Source of the DNA: Thermodesulfovibrionales bacterium | Lineage (GTDB): Bacteria; Nitrospirota; Thermodesulfovibrionia; Thermodesulfovibrionales; UBA1546 | Direction of reading: 5' to 3' | DNA: 7,245 nucleotides | Assembly: GCA_030018605.1 (NCBI GenBank) | Contig: JASEHP010000078.1 | Coordinates: forward strand, 1-7,245 | In this document: piece after piece, positions 1 through 5,694 of the stretch | How the letters are laid out: each line of letters opens with the position of its first letter | Position numbering within the stretch: position 1 is the first letter of the stretch | The notes under the pieces: model-generated | Databases searched by the model: none | Seen by the model: only the letters and a program-made list of their open reading frames with translations | Told to the model about the DNA's origin: nothing | Translations under genes and position numbers: made by a program

Positions 1-63
1 TCGCTATATTGGTTCAAAATCTATGTAATACGGTGCCAAATCGTTTATAATTACCAAAGTTAT

Positions 64-102
64 AATTATCAGGGATGGAGATAGCTCCCATCCCTGATAA
101 TT
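64..102 (-). terminator. Hairpin 3' of the leftward cytochrome gene, probable terminator
   Basis: Positions 64-78 and 88-102 are perfect reverse complements (15 bp) around a 9-nt loop. The core reads CAGGGATGG / CCATCCCTG. The hairpin begins 19 bp beyond the stop codon of the leftward cytochrome gene, where a terminator for that unit is expected. The sequence after the stem on the minus strand is AT-rich but has no clean T run (TATAACTTTGG), so termination could be weak or factor-dependent. The near-symmetrical arms could also act on a transcript arriving from the left. Confidence 0.55.
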
Positions 103-120
103 TGTGATGCTTTACAATGC

Positions 121-1011
121 TTAGAATAGCCTGCTGGTTATCGCCCTCCACCCTACTGATATTGGATTATGACAATCACCGCAATTATTCTGGGCAGCAA
201 TTGGAATATCCTTCCGCAGAGGTATTTTATGTACTTTACCAAGCTGAGGTGCATTCACAGGCACATACTTACCACCATTGTCTAACCAGCCATTCAGCAT
301 TTCCGCTGTTTTTACTGCTACACTTCCTGTCATCATAGCACACCTGTTCAGTCTCGGGTCGTCATTAAAGCCAACGCCATTTTTCTTCATAAATCTTCCA
401 ACTGATTGGTGGCAAATAGGAGATTTGCTGATAGTTAAATGCTTGATATCTCCCTTAAATGCTCGCGGTTTGCCGTCCTTGCCTGTGATGGTTGTCTTTG
501 GAGTCGTTAGTTTAATGTTTGGCAGCATCGTAGTAGAATACCAGTGCATTAAGTCAGGAAGCATCACATCTGCACCCTTGGGTCCTGCAAATAGGGTAAA
601 AACAATACCCGCACCAATCAGCGTTGAGCATATAGTGCCGAATCCCATTATACCTCCTCTAAAGCTGGAAAGTGTTTCCCATGGGAAATAATACTTCTCC
701 CCCATTTTTTTCTGATAGGGGATAAGTATCCCAGATGTAACCCCATAAGCACATCCAGTGTAATAGCCAAGCTTATCAAGATCGCCGAACCATCCTTTCC
801 ATCCTTCGTCTGCAATCTCTTGAAGGTCTAACTTCATCCATGGCCATGGCGGTTTTACTACCGATGTTCCGTTTGATATTGGTTTTTCCTTAGCCTCTGC
901 ATTTGAAAACAGACTCAGACCTCCTGATACAACAGCTATGCCGGCTCCTACGACTGCAATCTTGCCTGCGCCTGAGAGCATATCTCTTCTTGACAATTTT
1001 TCTCTTAACAT
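121..1011 (-). CDS. Tat-exported split-Soret-like cytochrome (C_GCAxxG_C_C family)
   Basis: A 296-aa periplasmic redox protein. The N-terminus has a twin-arginine signal (SRRDMLSG, R8-R9), a hydrophobic stretch at about 16-34 and a likely cleavage site after AEA at residue 40. The mature part carries the cysteine pattern of the C_GCAxxG_C_C / split-Soret family: GCAYG (C87), a glycine-rich RGGIMGFGTIC segment (C128), C200 in PICHQSVGRF, and C224 in RCAMMTGSVAVKTAEMLN. One c-type heme motif, CGDCH (C277-H281), lies close to the C-terminus. Split-Soret cytochromes are known from sulfate reducers as periplasmic dimers; the physiological partner here is unknown. The start is supported by AAGGAG at 1021-1026, 9 nt before the ATG. 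It lies downstream of a small ORF on the same strand and ends just before a hairpin, so the two may be co-transcribed. Family assignment is fairly sure; function is not. Confidence 0.85.
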   Translation of the reverse strand: MLREKLSRRDMLSGAGKIAVVGAGIAVVSGGLSLFSNAEAKEKPISNGTSVVKPPWPWMKLDLQEIADEGWKGWFGDLDKLGYYTGCAYGVTSGILIPYQKKMGEKYYFPWETLSSFRGGIMGFGTICSTLIGAGIVFTLFAGPKGADVMLPDLMHWYSTTMLPNIKLTTPKTTITGKDGKPRAFKGDIKHLTISKSPICHQSVGRFMKKNGVGFNDDPRLNRCAMMTGSVAVKTAEMLNGWLDNGGKYVPVNAPQLGKVHKIPLRKDIPIAAQNNCGDCHNPISVGWRAITSRLF

Positions 1012-1020
1012 GCTTTTTAT

Positions 1021-1026
1021 CTCCTT
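1021..1026 (-). promoter_or_regulatory. Ribosome binding site of the split-Soret-like gene
   Basis: On the minus strand this reads AAGGAG, 9 nt before the ATG at 1011. It fixes the start codon of the Tat-signal cytochrome. It also contrasts with the small gene upstream, which has no such site. Confidence 0.75.
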
Positions 1027-1083
1027 AGGGTAAAAGTTTTTTTAAAATGTGAGAAAAACTAACTCTTAACCGTGGAATTCCTA

Positions 1084-1371
1084 TTAGGCTTTTGGAGGAC
1101 GGTCTTCCTGAAAGGCAATCAAGTATGGATTAAATACAGGATTCACTTCAGTATAAAGACTGAACACTCCTGAAGGAATACGATTAAATATAGATTCGTA
1201 AATAGAAGGCATGTCTGTATTTGCAGTTGAGAGTGGGCTTAACCCATCACAGACATTAAGGGTAAAAATTGATGTTTTGTTTTTATTCTCGGGATGTGAG
1301 ATGGTAATGTGCACAGGTATTATTATCGAGACAATAGTGGCGAACAGAACTAATATGCTTCCTATTTTCAT
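1084..1371 (-). CDS. Small secreted or membrane-anchored protein, unknown function
   Basis: A 95-aa ORF that I do not recognise. Residues 1-24 form a hydrophobic segment beginning MKIGSILVLF, which could be an uncleaved anchor or a signal peptide. The remaining ~70 residues are polar with a single cysteine (C41 in LNVCDG), several Pro/Ser/Tyr residues, and end in DRPPKA. There is no CxxCH, so it is not a c-type cytochrome. It is probably real: a good sigma70-like promoter lies just upstream, nothing overlaps it on the plus strand, and it is in line with the cytochrome gene 72 bp downstream. No Shine-Dalgarno sequence precedes the ATG, and the predicted transcription start falls at the ATG, so it may be leaderless. 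A heme-protein partner or an envelope stress peptide are guesses only. Confidence 0.6.
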   Translation of the reverse strand: MKIGSILVLFATIVSIIIPVHITISHPENKNKTSIFTLNVCDGLSPLSTANTDMPSIYESIFNRIPSGVFSLYTEVNPVFNPYLIAFQEDRPPKA

Positions 1372-1378
1372 TAAATAA

Positions 1379-1407
1379 ATTTAAACCATCTAATATCAGC
1401 ATGTCAA
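1379..1407 (-). promoter_or_regulatory. Sigma70-like promoter of the leftward unit
   Basis: On the minus strand a perfect -35 TTGACA (1407-1402) is followed by a 17-nt spacer (1401-1385) and a -10-like TTAAAT (1384-1379, 4 of 6 matches). Transcription would start about 7-8 nt later, at or next to the ATG at 1371. The perfect -35 and ideal spacing make this the best promoter candidate in the window. Confidence 0.6.
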
Positions 1408-1413
1408 CCTAAA

Positions 1414-1442
1414 TTGCATTTTTGTGCCGATTGTGTTAGAAA
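1414..1442 (+). promoter_or_regulatory. Candidate promoter of selA, back-to-back with the leftward promoter
   Basis: TTGCAT (1414-1419), a 17-nt spacer, then TAGAAA (1437-1442) preceded by an extended -10 TGT at 1434-1436. The start would fall about 6-7 nt on, at the selA ATG (1449). Its -35 is only 6 bp from the -35 of the leftward promoter, so the two would compete for, or share, the same DNA face. The hexamers match the consensus only moderately. Confidence 0.4.
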
Positions 1443-1448
1443 ATCTGC

Positions 1449-2840
1449 ATGAGCGAAAAACAGAAATTACTTAAGGAATTACCCTCTGTTGATGAGATAC
1501 TCAAGAGCAATGACGGTGTTAAGTGGTGCAGGGCATATCCAAGGAGATATGTTCTCAGGGCTATCAGGGATGTGATTGATATGAGGAGAAAAGAGATACT
1601 TGAGGTGTCTTCCTCTGATGTCTCCATCGAAGGGATGTCAGGGGATATAGAGATGAAGATAGAAAAACTTTCGGCTTTCAGCCTCAAGCCTGTTATAAAT
1701 GCAACGGGCATAGTGATACACACAAACCTCGGCAGGTCAATATTGTCAGAGAAAATACTTGCTAATGTAAAAAAGGTTGCCGGGAGTTATTCCAACCTTG
1801 AATACAATCTTGAAGCGGGCAGGCGGGGAAAGAGATATGCCCATATCACGGAAATCCTCAGGGAAGTCACAGGCGCTGAAGATGCCCTGATAGTCAACAA
1901 CAATGCTGCTGCTGTTCTCCTGTGCCTTAGCGCTCTGGCAAAAGGCAAAGAGGTAATTGTCTCAAGAGGAGAGCTTGTTGAGATAGGCGGCTCGTTCAGA
2001 GTGCCTGATATTATGTCGTTAAGCGGCGCAATCCTGAGAGAAGTCGGAACAACAAATAAGACGCATCTGCATGATTATAAAAATGCCATTAATGAGAACA
2101 CGGCATTAATCCTCAAAGTTCATCAGTCAAATTACAGGATTTCAGGTTTTACGGAAGATGTGCCTGCTGCTGATTTGAAAAAGCTTTCAGAAAAATATCA
2201 CATTCCCGTGATGTATGACCTTGGAAGCGGGTGCATGATAGACCTGAACCCCTACGGAATACATTCCGAGCCTTCGGTTCAGGAAATAATAAAGTCAGGC
2301 GTGGATGTTGTAACCTTCAGCGGGGACAAGCTCCTCGGAGGGCCTCAGGGAGGCGTTATCGTTGGCAGAAAGGAATATATTGAAAAGCTCCAGAAGAACC
2401 CTCTGACAAGGGCGATAAGGGTAGATAAGCTTACCCTTGCCGCGTTTGAAGCAACGCTGATGGAATATCTTGACGAAGATAAAGCGGTGGAAAATATTCC
2501 TACTCTTAAGATGCTTCTCCAGAAACCTGAGAAGATAAAGGCAAGGGCAAAGAAGATAGCGCTGCTGTTAAAGAGAAAGGTCAAGGCTGCAAAAATAGAA
2601 ATAACAGAGGATACGTCTAAGTCAGGAGGAGGCTCATTGCCTGAGATAGAATTTCCGACATATGCTGTGTTAGTAAGCCCTGAGAATATCGCTGTCAATG
2701 ACCTTGAGAAAAGGCTGAGGAAAGGAAGTCCCGCAATCGTTGCGAGGATTAAAGACAATGCGCTTTTGCTTGATGCGAGGACAATAAGAGAAGATGAAAT
2801 AGGCAGCCTTGTAAAAGGCGTTCATGCTGCCCTTTATTAA
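1449..2840 (+). CDS. selA: L-seryl-tRNA(Sec) selenium transferase (selenocysteine synthase)
   Basis: This cytosolic PLP enzyme converts Ser-tRNA(Sec) to Sec-tRNA(Sec) using selenophosphate. The 463-aa length is typical of bacterial SelA. Family motifs are clear: PVINATGIVIHTNLGRS (81-97), an AGRRGKR segment (123-129), GAEDALIVNNNAAAVLL (142-158), SRGELVEIGGSFR (172-184), the EVGTTNKTH segment (198-206), DLGSGCMIDL (257-266), and SGDKLLGGPQGG (291-302) with the PLP lysine at about K294, equivalent to K295 of E. coli SelA. The N-terminus (LKELPSVDEILKS) aligns with the E. coli SelA start, supporting ATG 1449 although no Shine-Dalgarno sequence is present. The next gene begins 2 bp after the stop. 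Neither selB nor selD is adjacent in this window. Its presence implies that the organism makes selenoproteins. Confidence 0.97.
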   Translation: MSEKQKLLKELPSVDEILKSNDGVKWCRAYPRRYVLRAIRDVIDMRRKEILEVSSSDVSIEGMSGDIEMKIEKLSAFSLKPVINATGIVIHTNLGRSILSEKILANVKKVAGSYSNLEYNLEAGRRGKRYAHITEILREVTGAEDALIVNNNAAAVLLCLSALAKGKEVIVSRGELVEIGGSFRVPDIMSLSGAILREVGTTNKTHLHDYKNAINENTALILKVHQSNYRISGFTEDVPAADLKKLSEKYHIPVMYDLGSGCMIDLNPYGIHSEPSVQEIIKSGVDVVTFSGDKLLGGPQGGVIVGRKEYIEKLQKNPLTRAIRVDKLTLAAFEATLMEYLDEDKAVENIPTLKMLLQKPEKIKARAKKIALLLKRKVKAAKIEITEDTSKSGGGSLPEIEFPTYAVLVSPENIAVNDLEKRLRKGSPAIVARIKDNALLLDARTIREDEIGSLVKGVHAALY

Positions 2841-2842
2841 GA

Positions 2843-3247
2843 ATGCAGTCGATAAAACTTGAAGATGACAATTACTGTTTTGCCTGCGGCAGGGAAAATC
2901 CCTGCGGGTTAAAGCTGTCCTTTAATTATTCCAATGGTAAACTCACATCTGAATTCACACCCTCGAAGGTACATCAGGGATACAGGGATATAACTCACGG
3001 CGGGATAATAACAACCGTGCTTGATGAGGCCATGATACAGGCTGCGATAGCCGAAGGCATAAACCCCGTAACTGCAGAAATAAATATAAGGTTCAAGAAA
3101 CCCCTGATGGCGGATGAAGAAACAATCGTTGAAGCTGAGATAAAAAAAAGAGGCGCAAAACTTATTGAGGCATATTCATGCCTTTTAAAAAAGAAAGACG
3201 GCTCCATAATCGCCGAGGCGCATGCAAAGCTGATACCGTTAAAATAA
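2843..3247 (+). CDS. PaaI-type hotdog-fold acyl-CoA thioesterase
   Basis: A 134-aa single-domain 4HBT-superfamily protein, probably a cytosolic acyl-CoA or aryl-CoA thioesterase. The N-terminal CFACGRENPCGLKL (12-25) matches the Cys/Asn-Pro/Gly-Leu opening common in this branch. The hotdog active-site region THGGIITTVLDEAM has H52, G53-G54 and D61, and the C-terminal beta strands (NIRFKKPL, AEAHAKLIPL) complete the fold. The ATG lies 2 bp after the selA stop with no strong ribosome binding site, so translation is probably coupled to selA. The pairing with selA has no obvious metabolic logic, and substrate cannot be read from the sequence. Cysteines C12, C15 and C21 form a compact cluster that might bind a metal, though this part is often just structural. 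An in-frame A8 run lies at 3142-3149. Confidence 0.88.
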   Translation: MQSIKLEDDNYCFACGRENPCGLKLSFNYSNGKLTSEFTPSKVHQGYRDITHGGIITTVLDEAMIQAAIAEGINPVTAEINIRFKKPLMADEETIVEAEIKKRGAKLIEAYSCLLKKKDGSIIAEAHAKLIPLK

Positions 3248-3267
3248 TCTTACAGTCCCTAAAGTAG

Positions 3268-3303
3268 TGATAGGCAGGGTTGGCTTTCGCTTCCTGTCTA
3301 TCA
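3268..3303 (+). terminator. Hairpin between the selA unit and the kinase gene
   Basis: TGATAGGCAGG (3268-3278) pairs with CCTGTCTATCA (3293-3303) over 11 bp with one G-U wobble and a 14-nt loop. It begins 20 bp after the thioesterase stop and ends before the kinase promoter, as expected for a terminator. No T run follows, so it may be an attenuating, processing or factor-assisted structure instead. Confidence 0.4.
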
Positions 3304-3323
3304 GCAGATTTCGGTACAGTGAT

Positions 3324-3351
3324 TGCATAGCAGTGTTTTTCCTGTTATTCT
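3324..3351 (+). promoter_or_regulatory. Candidate promoter of the histidine kinase gene
   Basis: TTGCAT (3324-3329), a 16-nt spacer, then TATTCT (3346-3351) with an extended TGT at 3343-3345. The -10 ends 5 bp before the ATG at 3357, so the transcript would begin almost at the start codon. The layout closely parallels the selA promoter candidate: TTGCAT lies 33 bp before the ATG here and 35 bp before it at selA, and both have a TGTTA element 14-15 bp before the ATG. Confidence 0.4.
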
Positions 3352-3356
3352 AAAAA

Positions 3357-4796
3357 ATGGTAGAAATCGGAATATCTGAACTCAACCTTTTTGCAAATAT
3401 CCCACCGGTCTGTCTGCTTTATTTCTTTTACGGTCTTGCATTCCTCTTTTTAGGCGTCTCCATCGCAGTCAAAGATATGCGGGGGAGCGAATTAAAACTT
3501 GCAAACAGCCTCTATCTGCTTGCAGGGTTTGGGTTCACACACGGCGCTCATGAATGGCTTGAACTCTACCTTCTCCTCCAGGGGCAGCACATTCCGGCAG
3601 AGCAGGTATTTCTTGTCAAATCGCTCACCGTCTTTGTGGTAATACTTTCTTTCTTTTTGCTTTTAATGTTCGGGCTTGCCCTTATACGCTCCCTTGATGA
3701 AAAACACATACAGTGGATAAGGCTTATTCCAACGGTTCTTTTTCTGTTCTGGATTGTTTATCTGTGGAATTATGAATTAAAGATGGATATGAGGTTTTTA
3801 CAAAAAGCTGATATCTTGTCGAGGAATACATTCGGTTTTCTAGGCAGTCTTACAACCGCATATGGCCTGGTGTCATACTCTAAAGAGGTAAAGAAACTCA
3901 GTCCTGTAGTTTCCAGAAATCTATACTATGCGGGCATTGCTTTTATTTTTTACGCTTTTTCCGCGGGTCTAATATCATCCCACACGGTCATGCCAATAAT
4001 TGGCGTTCCTGTAGAGGTCATCAGGGGAATATCTGCAGTCTTCATAGCATGCATGGTTATAAAGGCGCTCAATATATTTGATATAGAGACAAGAAAGAAA
4101 CTGGAAAATCACCTGAAACTCCTTGCACAGTCCGAGAAGCTTGCATCAATCGGACAGCTTGCCGCAGGCATTGCTCATGAAATAAACAATCCGCTCACAA
4201 ACGCATCACTGAACATCCAGACTCTAAAAGGCAGGCTGGAGCGCAATAGCGAAGATAAAGATGTCATCCAAAAACTCGATGCGGTTGAAAGAAATGTGGA
4301 CAGGGCGTCCATCATTGCAAAGGAACTGCTTCAGTTTTCACGGGAGAGAGAGACCGAGCTGATACCGGTCAATATCAATAAAATAATATCAGGCGCTCTC
4401 ACCCTTCTAAGCCATAAGCTCAAAAATATATCAGTTCACCATCATTTGCAGGAAGCGCCTGAGATAATGGGAAACCCGGGAAAGCTGGAACAGGTCTTTA
4501 TAAATATCATGGACAATGCAGTTGAAGCTATGCGCGGGGAAGGACGCATATCAATATCCACCGCGCACAGCAGCAGTCATATTACGGTAGAGATAACGGA
4601 TACAGGGCACGGCATTCCCGAAAAGGCATCATCTAAGGTATTTGACCCGTTTTTCACAACAAAGGAGGTTGGAGCAGGCACAGGGCTTGGACTCTCTATT
4701 TGTTACGGCATAATCAACCAGCATAACGGCTCCATAGAAATAACGAGTACCCCTCAAAAAGGGACAACAGTAACCATTAAACTGCCTGTAAAGTAA
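3357..4796 (+). CDS. Multi-pass membrane sensor histidine kinase (NtrB-like transmitter)
   Basis: A 479-aa inner-membrane sensor kinase. Residues 1-240 hold about seven hydrophobic segments (near 17-37, 50-60, 86-110, 122-137, 158-174, 188-207 and 211-236), with a conserved-looking GFTHGAHEWLEL motif (59-70) between segments two and three. A short linker (FDIETRKKLENHLKLLAQSEKLASIG) leads to HisKA, where GIAHEINNPL places the phosphorylated histidine at H274. The HATPase domain has the N box (NIMDNAVEAM, N387), G1 (DTGHGIP, D415), F box (FDPFFTTK, 429-436) and G2 (GTGLGLSI, 441-448). All catalytic boxes are intact, and no PAS or HAMP domain is evident. The response regulator begins 5 bp after the stop, so they form one operon. 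The ligand is unknown; a membrane-embedded or membrane-proximal cue such as a lipophilic compound or redox state is possible. No Shine-Dalgarno sequence precedes the ATG. Confidence 0.92.
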   Translation: MVEIGISELNLFANIPPVCLLYFFYGLAFLFLGVSIAVKDMRGSELKLANSLYLLAGFGFTHGAHEWLELYLLLQGQHIPAEQVFLVKSLTVFVVILSFFLLLMFGLALIRSLDEKHIQWIRLIPTVLFLFWIVYLWNYELKMDMRFLQKADILSRNTFGFLGSLTTAYGLVSYSKEVKKLSPVVSRNLYYAGIAFIFYAFSAGLISSHTVMPIIGVPVEVIRGISAVFIACMVIKALNIFDIETRKKLENHLKLLAQSEKLASIGQLAAGIAHEINNPLTNASLNIQTLKGRLERNSEDKDVIQKLDAVERNVDRASIIAKELLQFSRERETELIPVNINKIISGALTLLSHKLKNISVHHHLQEAPEIMGNPGKLEQVFINIMDNAVEAMRGEGRISISTAHSSSHITVEITDTGHGIPEKASSKVFDPFFTTKEVGAGTGLGLSICYGIINQHNGSIEITSTPQKGTTVTIKLPVK

Positions 4797-4801
4797 GCGT
4801 T

Positions 4802-5453
4802 ATGAAAAAAAATACTGATAATAGATGACGATGCAGAATTAAGGGGAAATCTTTCCGAGATCCTCAAGGGAGTGGGGTATCAAACCAACGAGGCGGCTTC
4901 AGGGAAAGAGGCGATAGAAAAAACTGCCTCAGGTGATTTTGACATTGCCCTGCTCGATCTAATGATGCCCGGCATGAGCGGCGCAGAGACTCTCGGAGAA
5001 CTGAGGAAGATAAGCCCGAAAACAAAGGTGATTATGATTACCGCCTTCGCTACGGTAGATAATGCCGTAGACGCTATAAAAAAAGGCGCAAGCGACTATA
5101 TAGCCAAGCCCTTCAAGATAGAGGAACTCCTGACTGCCATAAGGCGCGTTCTTGAGGAGTGCAGGTTTGAAGAGGGCATAACAAAGCTGAATCTTGACTA
5201 TACGCTTAGTTCTTTAGCCAATCCAATAAGGAGAAACATTCTCAAATTGCTTCAGTCAAGAAAAAGCATGCGCCTTATGGAAATGGTTAGAGAACTTGAT
5301 ATAGATGACCACACAAAGGTTGTTTTTCACCTGAAAATGCTCAAAGAATCCTCCCTGATAAATCAGGATAAGGGCAAGTCATATTCCCTGACAGGAGAAG
5401 GAGAAAGAATTTTGTCCTGCCTCAATATCCTTAAGAATTACCTCTCAGCATAA
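4802..5453 (+). CDS. Response regulator, receiver plus ArsR-like winged helix; start region frameshifted
   Basis: The expected start is ATG 4802, 5 bp after the kinase stop, but an A8 run (4805-4812) puts it one base out of frame. With seven A's it would read MKKILIIDDDAELRG, a classic receiver beginning, and give 216 aa. As written, the ATG frame yields an 8-residue peptide ending at TGA 4826-4828, and the receiver frame has a TGA at 4803-4805. The first standard in-frame start is GTG 4872, giving 193 aa without strand beta-1 and the acidic pocket. In full-length numbering the receiver has D8-D10, phospho-acceptor D52 (LLDLMMPG), T80 (MITAFAT) and K102 (AKPF). Residues ~130-216 form an ArsR-like winged helix (LANPIRRNILKLL; VVFHLKMLKESSLI; GKSYSLTGEGERIL). 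It is probably the partner of the upstream kinase and a DNA-binding regulator. The run may be a sequencing indel, a slippage site or a true mutation; a CTG start at 4815 is a remote alternative. Confidence 0.8.
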
Positions 5454-5505
5454 ACCGGGATACGTTATGCGAAAGCTGTTAAATTAAACTATTCCCTTAA
5501 CTTAT

Positions 5506-5558
5506 TTCACGTCACAAACTGCTGTGAATTGTTCTTCACAGAATACAGTTAATCTGTA
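5506..5558. promoter_or_regulatory. Cluster of inverted repeats upstream of the cytochrome operon
   Basis: The 241-bp gap at 5454-5694 contains CTGTGAA (5522-5528) and TTCACAG (5535-5541), a perfect 7-bp inverted repeat with a 6-bp centre. It is extended by AACTG (5517-5521) and CAGTT (5546-5550), with a 4-nt bulge. A further TTCAC lies at 5506-5510, giving three TTCAC/GTGAA half-sites. Just downstream, TACAG (5544-5548) and CTGTA (5554-5558) form a second inverted repeat. The region could hold operators for a dimeric winged-helix regulator such as the one encoded just upstream, or an RNA hairpin ending the kinase/regulator transcript. No T run follows the hairpin. Confidence 0.4.
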
Positions 5559-5588
5559 AGCAACTTTTCTATTGAATCCCCTTCCCGA

Positions 5589-5619
5589 TTGAAGTAAAAA
5601 TAATTTAACACATTATGAT
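5589..5619 (+). promoter_or_regulatory. Possible promoter of the octaheme cytochrome operon
   Basis: TTGAAG (5589-5594, 4 of 6 matches) is followed after 19 bp by TATGAT (5614-5619, 5 of 6 matches). The spacing is long, as is common for activated promoters. Transcription would begin near 5626, leaving a leader of about 70 nt before the cytochrome ATG. A TTGCAT at 5630-5635 is an alternative -35 but has no convincing -10. This is weakly supported. Confidence 0.25.
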
Positions 5620-5680
5620 AAAACTACCGTTGCATTTAAGTATAAGATCTAATTTTAAACTATACTGCCGGCTGCGGCAG

Positions 5681-5687
5681 AAAGGAG
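5681..5687 (+). promoter_or_regulatory. Strong ribosome binding site of the octaheme cytochrome
   Basis: AAAGGAG lies 7 nt before ATG 5695, the canonical layout. It supports the start that includes the N-terminal membrane anchor. Confidence 0.8.
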
Positions 5688-5694
5688 AGACAGG

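Noticed and set aside
278..691. 137-codon open frame on the plus strand
   Set aside because: It lies wholly inside the minus-strand split-Soret-like gene, has no recognisable motif and no ribosome binding site; it is a shadow frame.
1035..1060. AGTTTTT / AAAAACT inverted repeat before the split-Soret-like gene
   Set aside because: The arms are only A/T-rich 7-mers, expected by chance in such sequence, and the stem would be unstable.
2345..2758. 137-codon open frame on the minus strand within selA
   Set aside because: It overlaps the well-conserved C-terminal half of SelA; its serine/alanine/phenylalanine-rich translation is the antisense of charged helices.
4826..4828. TGA as a selenocysteine codon in the regulator, given selA nearby
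   Set aside because: The frame after this TGA does not encode the receiver and soon meets further stops; the receiver lies in the +1 frame, so a frame shift, not read-through, is the explanation.
5522..5541. Resemblance of CTGTGAA-TTCACAG to a CRP/FNR-family operator
   Set aside because: The TGTGA and TCACA cores are separated by 8 bp instead of the 6 bp of the CRP consensus, so a standard CRP site is not supported; the dyad is kept as an unassigned repeat.
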